NCBI GenBank assembly: GCA_024276605.1 | Contig: JAJRWX010000036.1 | Location: 1-40,987, forward strand | DNA: 40,987 nt | Source: Planctomycetota bacterium | Lineage (GTDB): Bacteria > Planctomycetota > Phycisphaerae > UBA1845 | Direction of reading: 5' to 3' | In this document: piece after piece, positions 32,622 to 40,673 of the stretch | Position numbering within the stretch: the first letter of the stretch is position 1 | How the letters are laid out: each line of letters opens with the position of its first letter | Translations under genes and position numbers: made by a program | Notes under the pieces: generated by a model | What the model saw: the letters and a program-made list of their open reading frames with translations, nothing else | Told to the model about the DNA's origin: nothing | The model's database searches: none

Positions 32622-34301
32622 ATGAGCCAATTACCCATTCGACGAGCACTGATTAGCGTATTCGATAAGACCGGTGTTGTGGCGTTTGCCGGGTCGTTGG
32701 TAAAAGAATTTCAGATTGAAATCATTTCCACCGGTGGTACGGCGCTGCTGCTCAAGGAAAACGCCATTCCGGTGACACTTGTTGAAGAGGTGACCGGCTT
32801 TGGGGAAATGATGGATGGTCGCGTGAAGACGCTCCATCCCCACATTCACGCCGGACTCCTCGCTGATCGAAGTAATCCCGACCATATGCGACAAATGAAG
32901 GAGCAGGGTATTGAGCCTATCGATATGGTGGTGGTCAATCTCTATCCGTTCTCACATACCATCGCCCAGCCGGATTGTACGTTTGATCAAGCGATTGAGA
33001 TGATCGACATTGGCGGGCCGACCATGTTACGGGCGGCGGCGAAAAACCATAAACATGTGCTCACTGTTTGCCATGCTTCGTGGTATGACCGGGTGCTATT
33101 AGCTATGCAGGCGGGGGATGATGCGATCCAGTCGTTGCGCCGAAGCAGTGCTTTAGCGGTTTTTCAGCAAACCGCTGCCTATGATCGAGTCGTTTCTCAG
33201 TGGTTGCGTAGTGAGCTACGAGCGCAAGATCATCTCGACTTATCGACCGATGCTACGGATGTGCCCGACGTGCCGCAATGGTTGCCTATCATAGACAAAC
33301 CACTGCGCTACGGTGAGAATCCTCATCAATTCGCCCACCTGCTGCTACATGTCAACGATGAACGAGCCGTTGATTTGACGGTGGGTGATGAGGGTCTCGA
33401 TAGTGCCAAAGCGATGTCTTTCAACAATTACGTTGACGCTAGTGCTGCGGTGGATTTATGCGAAGAATTGCATCGCGGCTTCGATGGCCGACCGGCGTGC
33501 GTGTTTGTTAAACATACGAATGCCTGCGGTTGTTGCGTGGATAATGACCCGGTAGAGGCCTATCGCAAGGCTTATGTGGGTGATCCCCAAGCCGCGATGG
33601 GTGGCATTTTAGCGTGCAATTTCAATATCGAGGCAGACTTTGCAACCGCAGTTATGGAAACCTATGACCGTTTGGGCAAAGCTGCCGGCGCAGGTGGATT
33701 CTTTGTTGAGGTCTGGTCAGCCGCCGCATTTTCTCCGCAAGCCCTTAGCATCATTCGTGAGCGCAAAAAATGGGGCGCCAATGTGCGATTGCTTCAACTA
33801 AGCCGCTTTGAAGAATCACCGCATTCACACGAAATGGACCTTAAAAAGATAGCCGGTGGAGCACTGTTGCAACAGCGAGACACACTGGGATTGAATGAAA
33901 GCAAATGGACCGTAGCTACAAAGCGTAAGCCAACGGAGCAAGCGCTGGCCGATCTGCGTCTGGCCTGGCTAATTTGTAAACACACTAAGAGTAACGCGAT
34001 TACCATCTGTAACGATGGCATGCTCATTGGCAATGGGGCTGGGCAGATGAGTCGCGTGATGAGTTGCCGCATCGCCGCCTGGCTAGCCAAGGAAAATGGT
34101 CACGGCGAAAGGCTTAGCGGGGCAGTTGCCGCCTCCGACGCTTTCTTCCCCTTCTCTGACGGTCCGGAAATTCTCGCTGATGCCGGAGTGGGGTCAATCA
34201 TCCAACCCGGCGGCTCAAAACGAGATAGCGATACCATCAACTTCTGCAACATCCGCAATATAGCTATGCTCTTCACCGGCACGCGTCATTTCAAGCATTA
34301 G
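32622..34301 (+). CDS. purH: Bifunctional AICAR formyltransferase / IMP cyclohydrolase PurH
   Basis: PurH does the last two steps of purine synthesis, from AICAR to IMP. The N-terminal cyclohydrolase part has ALISVFDKTGVV, the ISTGGTALLL stretch and GEMMDGRVKTLHPHIHAGLL. The larger formyltransferase part has RYGENPHQ, AMSFNNYVDASAAVDLC, the FVKHTNACG motif with catalytic Lys and His, and near the end DAFFPFSDGPEILADAGVGS (a standard signature) and QPGGSKRD. The 559-residue length is a little more than the E. coli enzyme. The ATG at 32622 begins just before the conserved start and no ribosome site is seen; a TTG twelve bases before is an alternative. The gene stands alone. Confidence 0.96.
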   Translation: MSQLPIRRALISVFDKTGVVAFAGSLVKEFQIEIISTGGTALLLKENAIPVTLVEEVTGFGEMMDGRVKTLHPHIHAGLLADRSNPDHMRQMKEQGIEPIDMVVVNLYPFSHTIAQPDCTFDQAIEMIDIGGPTMLRAAAKNHKHVLTVCHASWYDRVLLAMQAGDDAIQSLRRSSALAVFQQTAAYDRVVSQWLRSELRAQDHLDLSTDATDVPDVPQWLPIIDKPLRYGENPHQFAHLLLHVNDERAVDLTVGDEGLDSAKAMSFNNYVDASAAVDLCEELHRGFDGRPACVFVKHTNACGCCVDNDPVEAYRKAYVGDPQAAMGGILACNFNIEADFATAVMETYDRLGKAAGAGGFFVEVWSAAAFSPQALSIIRERKKWGANVRLLQLSRFEESPHSHEMDLKKIAGGALLQQRDTLGLNESKWTVATKRKPTEQALADLRLAWLICKHTKSNAITICNDGMLIGNGAGQMSRVMSCRIAAWLAKENGHGERLSGAVAASDAFFPFSDGPEILADAGVGSIIQPGGSKRDSDTINFCNIRNIAMLFTGTRHFKH

Positions 34302-34519
34302 AACAAGCTCAATGCTATGTTGATGGGGCTGAATGCCCCCAATCCAAACTGAAGGACATTTCTTGCTGTGGTTGACTTAGAAATTCTATTGGTTGGATTG
34401 GGAATTAATTTGAAAAGAAGGCTCATCACGCCTCACGACAGCAACGGCTATCATGACTGAGCACACCTATCACCACGGAAATTGAATAGCTGGTTGGTAA
34501 GCTAACTTGAATCTACGAT

Positions 34520-35131
34520 TTAGAACCTGCGAACGAGGGGAACGCAGATAGCTATACCGATTAATCCCAACCATGCCGCCGAGGGAACCGGGACGACGAC
34601 GCCGCCAAGATCAGTACCGCCTCGACCTACGAATTCATCCCAAGTCAGTGATGGTGGTGTAAAGAAATCCCATACCGAGCCGTCCCAAGATGCCGCAGCA
34701 ACTTGGATGGAGCCAGGTGTTAGATAGCTGTCAAAAGTAAAGGCTGTCAGCACAAAACTCTGCGTTGACATGTCACCCCAAAAATGAGATCGCCAATACA
34801 AGTCGTTCGTCGATGCCCCCGAGGCCACGGTGATATTATTACCCAGGTTGAGCGTGTTGGTCCAAGAAGCCGAAGTTGAGCCGAGTGGAGAAACGGCAAA
34901 ATCCCAGGCTGGTGGCTTAAACCCTGACGTGCCGTCGTCACCGGCCAGTGGTGTAAGTATCAAACCTAAATTGTTAAAGTTGGTAGTCGTCGTCAGGTTA
35001 AAACCCTGATACCAGCTACCGCTAGGTGTGGGACTCCCCATCGAGTCAAAGGCTATGTTCGCTTGCGCACGTGAGCCGGAAAAACCAGCCATAGCCACCA
35101 GTACAGAAAGAACTAAACACCGCTTTAACAT
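34520..35131 (-). CDS. Secreted protein with PEP-CTERM-like sorting tail
   Basis: The 203-residue product has a signal peptide ending SRAQA and a C-terminal tail VPVPSAAWLGLIGIAICVPL followed by VRRF. A VPxPxAxW motif, a hydrophobic stretch and a final basic cluster are the pattern of PEP-CTERM/VPxPA-type sorting signals, which are cut by an exosortase. The body has strands such as LYWRSHFWGDMSTQSFVLTA with a beta-sandwich look and no known enzyme motif. AGGAG precedes the ATG by six bases. No exosortase is seen in the window. Confidence 0.85.
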   Translation of the reverse strand: MLKRCLVLSVLVAMAGFSGSRAQANIAFDSMGSPTPSGSWYQGFNLTTTTNFNNLGLILTPLAGDDGTSGFKPPAWDFAVSPLGSTSASWTNTLNLGNNITVASGASTNDLYWRSHFWGDMSTQSFVLTAFTFDSYLTPGSIQVAAASWDGSVWDFFTPPSLTWDEFVGRGGTDLGGVVVPVPSAAWLGLIGIAICVPLVRRF

Positions 35132-35479
35132 AGCATGCTCCTAACTTCCGCTCTCGCCACACGCGATACCGTGCGACACGTAGAGGCTAAATACTTCACA
35201 TCCCCAAAGATACTCGACTCTTGACATACGCCAAAAGCCGTTGTTAAAAAAACACAGGAAACAAACTCGGCCCAAAAATCCAAAACTCCCCGTACTTAAC
35301 TGGCTGATACTACATGAATCCAGCGACGTATTCAACCTAATAATGAGGTTTTTTTCAGTAATTAATCAAAAAAATATCGAATACCGATAACAGCCCGTCT
35401 TACGCAAGCTAACTAGACACATGGCGAATATCGGTCTAAATAGCCCAAACCTGAGAATAATATAAGAATCGGTAGATTT
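35132..35479. other. Spacer upstream of the PEP-CTERM-like gene
   Basis: No gene is supported here. A minus-strand open frame from 35335 has no ribosome site and low-complexity content. A promoter-like pair is listed separately. GAATCGGTAGATT occurs twice in tandem near 35466-35499, partly inside the end of the next gene. Confidence 0.45.
35307..35335 (-). promoter_or_regulatory. Candidate promoter for the PEP-CTERM-like gene
   Basis: On the minus strand TTGAAT (35335-35330) and TAGTAT (35312-35307) are 17 bases apart. Transcription would start about 170 bases before the ATG, leaving a long leader of unknown role. Confidence 0.4.
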
Positions 35480-35668
35480 TCAAGAATCGGTAGATTCGGC
35501 TTCGGAATCAGCGGGCTGGGTCTTGCACGCACGCTTTTTGGCGAAATGTTCTTTTCTACCGGCAGCCGCTTTTTCCCAAAGCTGATAGGCTTCTTTCTTT
35601 TCGCCTCGTTTCCAGGCGGTTATAGCGTTTAATCTTATCCGGCGTAAGGCTTTTTTCGGTCTTGGCAT
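35480..35668 (-). CDS. Small basic protein, function unknown
   Basis: The 62-residue product starts MPRPKKALRRIRLNAITAWK, is rich in Lys and Arg through its first two thirds and then turns acidic (AESTDS at the end). A helix with WKRGEKKEAYQLWEKAAAGR looks like a short helical repeat of the TPR kind. AGGA lies about eleven bases before the ATG. No family is recognised. The amino-acid pattern (amphipathic helix, low Cys) is more gene-like than chance, but the call rests on little. Confidence 0.5.
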   Translation of the reverse strand: MPRPKKALRRIRLNAITAWKRGEKKEAYQLWEKAAAGRKEHFAKKRACKTQPADSEAESTDS

Positions 35669-35888
35669 CGGTGCTTAATTCCTGGTTAACGTCAGCTCAA
35701 TAGGTATTCATAGCGATCGATTCGCGGATTCTATCCACGAAAGAGGGGCAGTATACGCCCGAATGACATGGTTGCCAAGAGGGCTGTGATATGCTTTTTG
35801 GACGACTTTGGGGGTAGTAGCGTGTGACCCTCATCATCTGAAATAGCCTCTGAGTCTGACAATTACGTCGTAAATGAGAGCGTCAGCC
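35669..35888. other. Spacer, nothing recognised
   Basis: No coding or structural signal is seen between the small basic protein gene and the end of selA. Confidence 0.4.
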
Positions 35889-37346
35889 CTAAACGACAGG
35901 CAACGAAATGTCGGTCGAATCCTCATCTTCATCGTCCTCCGGCTCATCCTCCAGCACGACCGAGGCAACTGTATCAACCAGATTTTCCAGGTCGTCATCG
36001 CGAATGGTGCGAAGATCAAAGCAGATGGCTTCATCACGGATACGGGCGATGACCGGGACGTCCGCCTCCCGCATAGCCGAGGTAATCTCGCTAGCACTAG
36101 CCCCCGCCGGTCGCCACTGTACGATCACTGTGGGTATTTCACGGGCCGGCAGCGTACCGCCACCCGCAAACGCCACATCCGATCCCACGTAAAAGTGCTC
36201 CTCAGGCAGCGCCTGAGACAGCATTTCGGCCAGTTGGTCCGCTCGTGGTGCCAGGGCACCGGTGGAAGCGGTGAGCATAGCCAGTGTGGGGACCAGGGTT
36301 GGTGCCTGATCGCGGTCGGCGTAACATCGCAGAGTAGCTTCCAGGGCGAGTAGTGTCAGCTTCCCTACGCGATAGGTGCGCATCAGCGGATTGGCTTCTA
36401 TGTTATCGATTAAATCTTGCCGACCGACAATAATGCCGCATTGCGGCCCGCCGAGTAGTTTATCACCGGAAAAGCATATCAGGTCCGCACCGGCTTGAAG
36501 CGACGACTGGACATCAGGCTCGTCGGGTAATCCCAACGACTTCAAATCGAAAAGTGCGCCGCTACCGAGATCGTCCACCACAGGTAATTCGAAACGATGG
36601 GCTAACGCTACCAGTTCCGCGATGGCCACGCTTTCGCAAAAACCTTCGATGCGATAGTTGCTCGTGTGTACGCGCATCAGTATAGCTGTGTCGCTACAGA
36701 TCGCTTGCTCAAAATCGCGGAGGCGGGTGCGATTGGTCGTCCCCACTTCGTGGAGCACAACACCGGCTGCCCGCATGATGTCCGGTAAGCGAAAACTGCC
36801 GCCGATTTCAACCAATTGACCGCGCGACACGACCACCTCTCTACCTTGGGCTAGGGTCTGTAGGATCAGGAGCGTAGCTGCGGCGTTGTTGTTGACGACC
36901 GTAGCCGCCTCTGCGCCGGTAAGTTCAATAAGGTGCTGAGCGACGTGTGCTTGTCGCTTCCCGCGTCGCCCGGTTTCCAGATCATATTCAAGATTGCAAT
37001 ATCCCCCGATGCTCTCAGCCAATGCCTCAACAGCCCCTTCACAAAGAGGTGCACGCCCCAGCCCTGTATGCAGGACAACGCCTGTCGCGTTAATCACACC
37101 ACGCAAACCGGGCGTGGATCGTTCAAGTAGATATTCCTCAGCCAGAGCTACAAGATCGTCAGGATCGATGGATATGTCGTCGTCATCAGAAAGAATAGCC
37201 TCGCGTGTTTCGTCGATAGCCGCTTGCAAGGAGGAAACGACATAAGCCCGCGGTGAACCTTGTAGCCAGTCCACAACTTCTTCATGTTCAAGCAACGAAG
37301 ACACCGAAGGCAGTTCTCGTAGCCTTTTTTTCATCGTAGCTTTCAT
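35889..37346 (-). CDS. selA: L-seryl-tRNA(Sec) selenium transferase SelA
   Basis: SelA is a PLP enzyme that changes serine on tRNA(Sec) to selenocysteine with selenophosphate. The product of about 485 residues has the N-terminal LRELPSVSSLLEHEEV stretch, GVINATGVVLHTGLGRAPL, YDLETGRRGKR, the VVNNNAAATLLIL strand, the Arg-containing VHTSNYRIEGF, and FSGDKLLGGPQCG with the PLP lysine at about 296. The ATG at 37346 follows GGAGG five bases upstream, an excellent site; the frame is open further to a TTG at 37394 with no such signal. The last 20 residues are strongly acidic. selB, selD and tRNA(Sec) are not in the window. Confidence 0.93.
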   Translation of the reverse strand: MKATMKKRLRELPSVSSLLEHEEVVDWLQGSPRAYVVSSLQAAIDETREAILSDDDDISIDPDDLVALAEEYLLERSTPGLRGVINATGVVLHTGLGRAPLCEGAVEALAESIGGYCNLEYDLETGRRGKRQAHVAQHLIELTGAEAATVVNNNAAATLLILQTLAQGREVVVSRGQLVEIGGSFRLPDIMRAAGVVLHEVGTTNRTRLRDFEQAICSDTAILMRVHTSNYRIEGFCESVAIAELVALAHRFELPVVDDLGSGALFDLKSLGLPDEPDVQSSLQAGADLICFSGDKLLGGPQCGIIVGRQDLIDNIEANPLMRTYRVGKLTLLALEATLRCYADRDQAPTLVPTLAMLTASTGALAPRADQLAEMLSQALPEEHFYVGSDVAFAGGGTLPAREIPTVIVQWRPAGASASEITSAMREADVPVIARIRDEAICFDLRTIRDDDLENLVDTVASVVLEDEPEDDEDEDSTDISLPVV

Positions 37347-37518
37347 ACAGGCCTCCAATACTCTTGCACGGGCGCGGCTATGATAGGCCAACAAGTCGCT
37401 CTAATCGTAACGGAACACTCGCTTTTATGTAATATGATCGGTATGACCGCGTCTCAGGGCTTTTTTTATAGAGTTTGACATCAGAATCTGCTATCATGCT
37501 GGTATGGGGAAGGCGATG
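37347..37518. other. Spacer between divergent selA and the IPTL-CTERM gene
   Basis: Promoters for both genes should lie here. A perfect TTGACA is found near 37477 on the plus strand, but no -10 box stands at the right distance (TATCAT is only about 11 bases away). Confidence 0.4.
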
Positions 37519-38874
37519 ATGATTCACACTAAAACATTATGTACTGTCGTTACATTACTTTTTGCATCGGTTGTCTGCGCAGATGATTTTATCCAGCGCT
37601 ACGAAGGCGATGTCTTTCCCTTTGATCCCGTTGCTGGGTGGGACATCTTCAATCCCTGTGAAGACGAATGTACGGAACTACTCGATAACGGGCACTTCAT
37701 ACTACAGTGGGACGATAGTGCGGACATAGTCAACTATAGCTATACCATTGCTGTACCACCCACACCACAGCCATCTTCTCTTTGGGTGGAATGGCGCTTT
37801 CGCTCAAACAATGCATTCCCCCTAGTCGCTTTTGGCTGTGATGCGAGCTTTTTCGTTCAGTGGGCCGGGATCGGCGAAGTCATCTCTTTGCATAGCGATT
37901 CTGCGTTTTCGTTTGGCGGGGACTTTTTTATCCTTGGACTAGATCCAACCCAATTCCATACCTACCGATTTGAAAGTGTTGACGGCACGAACTATCGCGT
38001 TTCCGTGGATGGTCTCGTGTTCATTAACTCGCCCAACACACCGATTCCTACTGGAAACTTCATCCAGTTTCGCGGTAACGGAGGATGTTCTAGCAACAAC
38101 ATCCCAGTAGTCATCAACGAATGGGATTTTGTGCGGTCGGGTACGGTGTCCTTCGGTGAAACCATTGTAGCTACCGATCCACCCACAGGATTTGTTAACC
38201 CCTTAGATCATCCCAATCTGGATCGATTCGTGGTGACGTTTGACGTGGCCAATTATGCCTATCCGGAAGACATCACCATTGGCGTAACCGGGGGCAATAT
38301 TCCATTGATCTCAAAAACCCGACGACGTGATAACGATGAACCAACTAACCTGGAAATTGTGTTGACCCAGCCTTTACCGATGGGTGAAACCACGACGTTC
38401 ACTTTTAACGACGGACAGGCAACCAATGAAGTGGCGTTTACATATGGATGTCCTAACCCGGCGGATAATATAGACCCAGACAATGACGGCATAGCGAATT
38501 GCCTGGATGACTGTCCATTTGACCCGAATAAGTCGGTCCCAGGTCAATGCGGTTGCGGTAGTTCAGATGTTGATACAGACAGCGATGGCACTTCAGACTG
38601 TATCGACGGTTGCCCAACCGACCCCAACAAAACAGATCCCGGCGAGTGTGGATGTGGCCGACCTGAAGACAATGTTGGCGATAGCGATGGGGACTCAGTT
38701 GCGGATTGCGTAGATCAATGCCCCGGAGGCGACGACACCATCGATCTAAACGAAAACGGCACCCCTGACTGCGCCGAGGCTATTCCCACCGTGTCGCATT
38801 GGGGATTGGTTGTGCTTACTTTACTACTACTCACCATGTCCAAATGCGCCGCACGTTTAAGATCAATGGCGTAG
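37519..38874 (+). CDS. Secreted protein with calcium-binding repeats and IPTL-CTERM tail
   Basis: The product has about 451 residues. A signal peptide ends VVCA before DDFIQRYEGD. The first 220 residues look like a concanavalin-like sheet domain with FVQWAGIGEVISLHSDS and YRFESVDGTNYRVSVDGL. After a beta domain, thrombospondin type 3-like acidic loops follow: DPDNDGIANCLDDCPFDPNK, DTDSDGTSDCIDGCPTDPNK and DSDGDSVADCVDQCPG; these bind calcium. The tail IPTVSHWGLVVLTLLLLTMS with a basic end is an IPTL-CTERM-type sorting signal. The ATG at 37519 is best placed after GGGGAAGG; an ATG at 37504 has no ribosome site. It lies just before the IS110 element. Confidence 0.87.
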   Translation: MIHTKTLCTVVTLLFASVVCADDFIQRYEGDVFPFDPVAGWDIFNPCEDECTELLDNGHFILQWDDSADIVNYSYTIAVPPTPQPSSLWVEWRFRSNNAFPLVAFGCDASFFVQWAGIGEVISLHSDSAFSFGGDFFILGLDPTQFHTYRFESVDGTNYRVSVDGLVFINSPNTPIPTGNFIQFRGNGGCSSNNIPVVINEWDFVRSGTVSFGETIVATDPPTGFVNPLDHPNLDRFVVTFDVANYAYPEDITIGVTGGNIPLISKTRRRDNDEPTNLEIVLTQPLPMGETTTFTFNDGQATNEVAFTYGCPNPADNIDPDNDGIANCLDDCPFDPNKSVPGQCGCGSSDVDTDSDGTSDCIDGCPTDPNKTDPGECGCGRPEDNVGDSDGDSVADCVDQCPGGDDTIDLNENGTPDCAEAIPTVSHWGLVVLTLLLLTMSKCAARLRSMA

Positions 38875-38888
38875 CGTCGGTCGGGTGA

Positions 38889-38925
38889 GTTTTGAGACAT
38901 AGTCAATATGTATATGTCTGAAAAC
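38889..38925 (-). other. Stem-loop at the transposase 3' end of the IS110 element
   Basis: GTTTTGAGACATA at 38889-38901 pairs with TATGTCTGAAAAC at 38913-38925 around an 11-base loop, with one internal mismatch. It starts four bases past the transposase stop codon and may be the right end of the element, a terminator, or both. Confidence 0.65.
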
Positions 38926-38929
38926 CAGT

Positions 38930-40234
38930 TTATGCCGCTGATTTTTTATGGGTCATGTAGTACTCCAGGTCGTATTTTCGGTTGTCCCGTAGCATGGCGA
39001 AGATAATGTCCGACAGTCGGCGTGCCAACCGAACGCGGGCGGCGCCGCCGATGATACCACAGGATACCAAATGTTTTTGATAGGCCTTCGAGGCCACGTG
39101 GTACCTCGGAGCGTTCAGCGCCAGTTGCATGAAAGCTTGCCTCAGACGTTTATTGCAACGTCGGTTCTTCACCTGTTTAGGTTTTCGCCCACTGCTATCA
39201 GCACGCGGCGCGGTCCCGTTGTAGCGGGCGAATCGATCGGCAGTGGCAAACCGTTCGATCGAAAGCGTCTCACCGTGGATGGCACCGGCTGTCACCGGTC
39301 CGATCCCTTTGAAGCTAACCAGCGGTGACTTGATGGACTCAAGCAACGCTTCGATTCGCTTCCTGATTTGCTTCAGGCCGGCATTGAGGTATTCCAGATG
39401 GCGGCCCAGCATGCGAATATCTTCCGCCCAGGCCGACCAGCGATTCGGATTCTGCTTCCCCAGTGCCAGCACCATTACCCTGGCGGTACCCTGAATGTCG
39501 CACGCCTTTTTCGCGCAGCCTTCGAGATTAATTCGTCCACAGCTAGCCTTACGAATCAACGCAACCAGGTCATCGCGATTCGCTTGGGCCGCCTCCGCTG
39601 GCGTGGGGTACTGTTGCCACATGGTCAACGCCGCCGCACCATCAATATGGCTGAAAAACCGCTGATAATCAGCCAACCAAGCTAGGCGGAGCACGGCGTG
39701 CAGTTCGTTGCACACCGCCGTGTGGTTTTTGGTCCATCGCCCGTGGCGACGCGACAGTTGGCGAAGCCAATGGTATTCACAAGCATTCGGATCTGCTTGG
39801 ATCGCTTCTTGGGCGGGCGCCCGAGTCAGATCGGGTTGGACCATGACGAAACGGGCCACAGCCTCGGCGTCAACCAGATCGTTGGCGTCGGCCCCGAGCA
39901 CCTCTTTGAAACGGGCCACCTTCAAAGCACAGACCACTACCGGTTGGAAACCTTCCCCTCTGAGAAGGCATGTCAACGCCTCTCCGTAGGCGGTAGCTTC
40001 TTCGATGGCAATGGTCAGATGTCCGCCACTTTGCTGATGCCATTCTTTCAATTGTTCGACAAACCGCGTCATCCCGGCGATCGTGTTGTCGATCATGCGT
40101 CGCTCAAGGCGTACACACGATCCGATCCACATAGCCGCAATACCATGTTTGTCGAGACCGGGGTCGATACCCACAACGATCCCCGTACTTGCAGATACAG
40201 CCGTCGTCGATGGTTTTTCATTTGCGTGTTTCAT
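38930..40234 (-). CDS. IS110-family transposase (DEDD recombinase)
   Basis: The 434-residue product is a bridge-RNA-type recombinase. The N-terminal RuvC-like domain has the four acidic residues: Asp24 in VVGIDPGLDKHG, Glu78/79 in LTIAIEEATAYG, and Asp119 and Asp122 in ADANDLVDAEAVARF. The C-terminal Transposase_20 part has SFKGIGPVTAGAIHGE, RFARYNGTAPRADSSGRK (with serines where the catalytic Ser is expected) and NKRLRQAFMQLAL. GGGAG lies about seven bases before the ATG at 40234; the frame is open further upstream to 40345 through the hairpin region, which is judged non-coding. It appears intact and perhaps active. Confidence 0.93.
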   Translation of the reverse strand: MKHANEKPSTTAVSASTGIVVGIDPGLDKHGIAAMWIGSCVRLERRMIDNTIAGMTRFVEQLKEWHQQSGGHLTIAIEEATAYGEALTCLLRGEGFQPVVVCALKVARFKEVLGADANDLVDAEAVARFVMVQPDLTRAPAQEAIQADPNACEYHWLRQLSRRHGRWTKNHTAVCNELHAVLRLAWLADYQRFFSHIDGAAALTMWQQYPTPAEAAQANRDDLVALIRKASCGRINLEGCAKKACDIQGTARVMVLALGKQNPNRWSAWAEDIRMLGRHLEYLNAGLKQIRKRIEALLESIKSPLVSFKGIGPVTAGAIHGETLSIERFATADRFARYNGTAPRADSSGRKPKQVKNRRCNKRLRQAFMQLALNAPRYHVASKAYQKHLVSCGIIGGAARVRLARRLSDIIFAMLRDNRKYDLEYYMTHKKSAA

Positions 40235-40260
40235 AGACGTTCTCCCGTTAGAATAAAGTG

Positions 40261-40394
40261 CCTCCTGTGGGTCGAAGCCAGTTAAACGCTTTCTGGCAGA
40301 GTTTTGATGTCGTTGTCCCGCAGGAGGTCTTTCCACCGGTGGCAATCACCCGGAAGTGTTGGACAAGCCCACGAAGCCTTGCCGGCGGAAAGAC
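40261..40394 (-). ncRNA. Candidate IS110 bridge RNA (two stem-loops)
   Basis: Two long hairpins stand back to back upstream of the transposase. Stem A pairs CCTCCTGTGGG (40261-40271) with CCCGCAGGAGG (40317-40327) and holds an inner GCCAG/CTGGC hairpin at 40277-40297. Stem B pairs GTCTTTCCACCGG (40327-40339) with CCGGCGGAAAGAC (40382-40394). Each leaves about 40-45 bases of loop. In IS110 elements of the IS621 type, a bridge RNA with a target-binding and a donor-binding loop is made from this end. The strand is taken as that of the transposase. Which loop does what, and the RNA ends, are not known. Confidence 0.6.
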
Positions 40395-40430
40395 GCTTGT
40401 ACACCAATCGAACACCTTTGTCTTAACTGG

Positions 40431-40673
40431 CCCATGTCCTTTTGTTTGGACATGGGGGAGTCGATGATGCGTGCCCAGCGCCAAGACAACGACACTACGA
40501 AGACATGACGAATCTGTTGAGTTTCATATTCGGGCGATTTTCTGCCGACGGTGATACACTTTCCTTACATGATGAGATTCGCCCGCGATCATCGCCTCCC
40601 CCACCTCGAAACGAGGTGGGCCACCCGTCGTCCTGATCCGAGCCGGTAGCGCCAGCGCCCGGTGTCTTCGGAT
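40431..40673 (+). repeat. Hairpin plus GAGCCG repeat, copy 2 (flanking the IS110 element)
   Basis: The hairpin CCCATGTCC (40431-40439) / GGACATGGG (40448-40456) and GGAGTCGATGAT match 5093-5130. The 34 bp block at 40640-40673, starting GAGCCGGTAGCGCCAGC, matches 5144-5177 with about three differences. In this copy about 170 bases lie between the two parts, including the stem CCCACCTCG (40600-40608) / CGAGGTGGG (40612-40620) with an AAA loop. Confidence 0.7.
40600..40620. other. Perfect 9 bp hairpin
   Basis: CCCACCTCG, AAA, CGAGGTGGG form a tight stem with no T-run. It sits inside the spread-out repeat copy at 40431-40673, and no gene ends near it. Confidence 0.6.

Larger units (their letters stand above)
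38888..40430 (-). mobile_element. IS110-family insertion sequence (about 1.54 kb)
   Basis: The element is made of a stem-loop end at 38889-38925, one transposase gene, and a 5' non-coding end of about 196 bases with two long hairpins. No terminal inverted repeats or long target duplications are seen, as expected for this family. The limits are inferred: on one side a match to the repeat at 5093 begins exactly at 40431, and on the other TCGGTCGGGTG at about 38877-38887 resembles the bases just before that repeat at 5082-5091 (TCGATTGGGTG). The size fits IS110 elements. The exact ends are not proven. Confidence 0.7.

Noticed and set aside
39698-40285. Plus-strand 195-codon frame opposite the IS110 transposase
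   Set aside because: It is antisense to a protein with clear catalytic motifs and lacks start signals.
40235-40345. N-terminal extension of the IS110 transposase to 40345
   Set aside because: The frame stays open but runs through the hairpins; GGGAG before the ATG at 40234 and the normal protein length support the shorter form.
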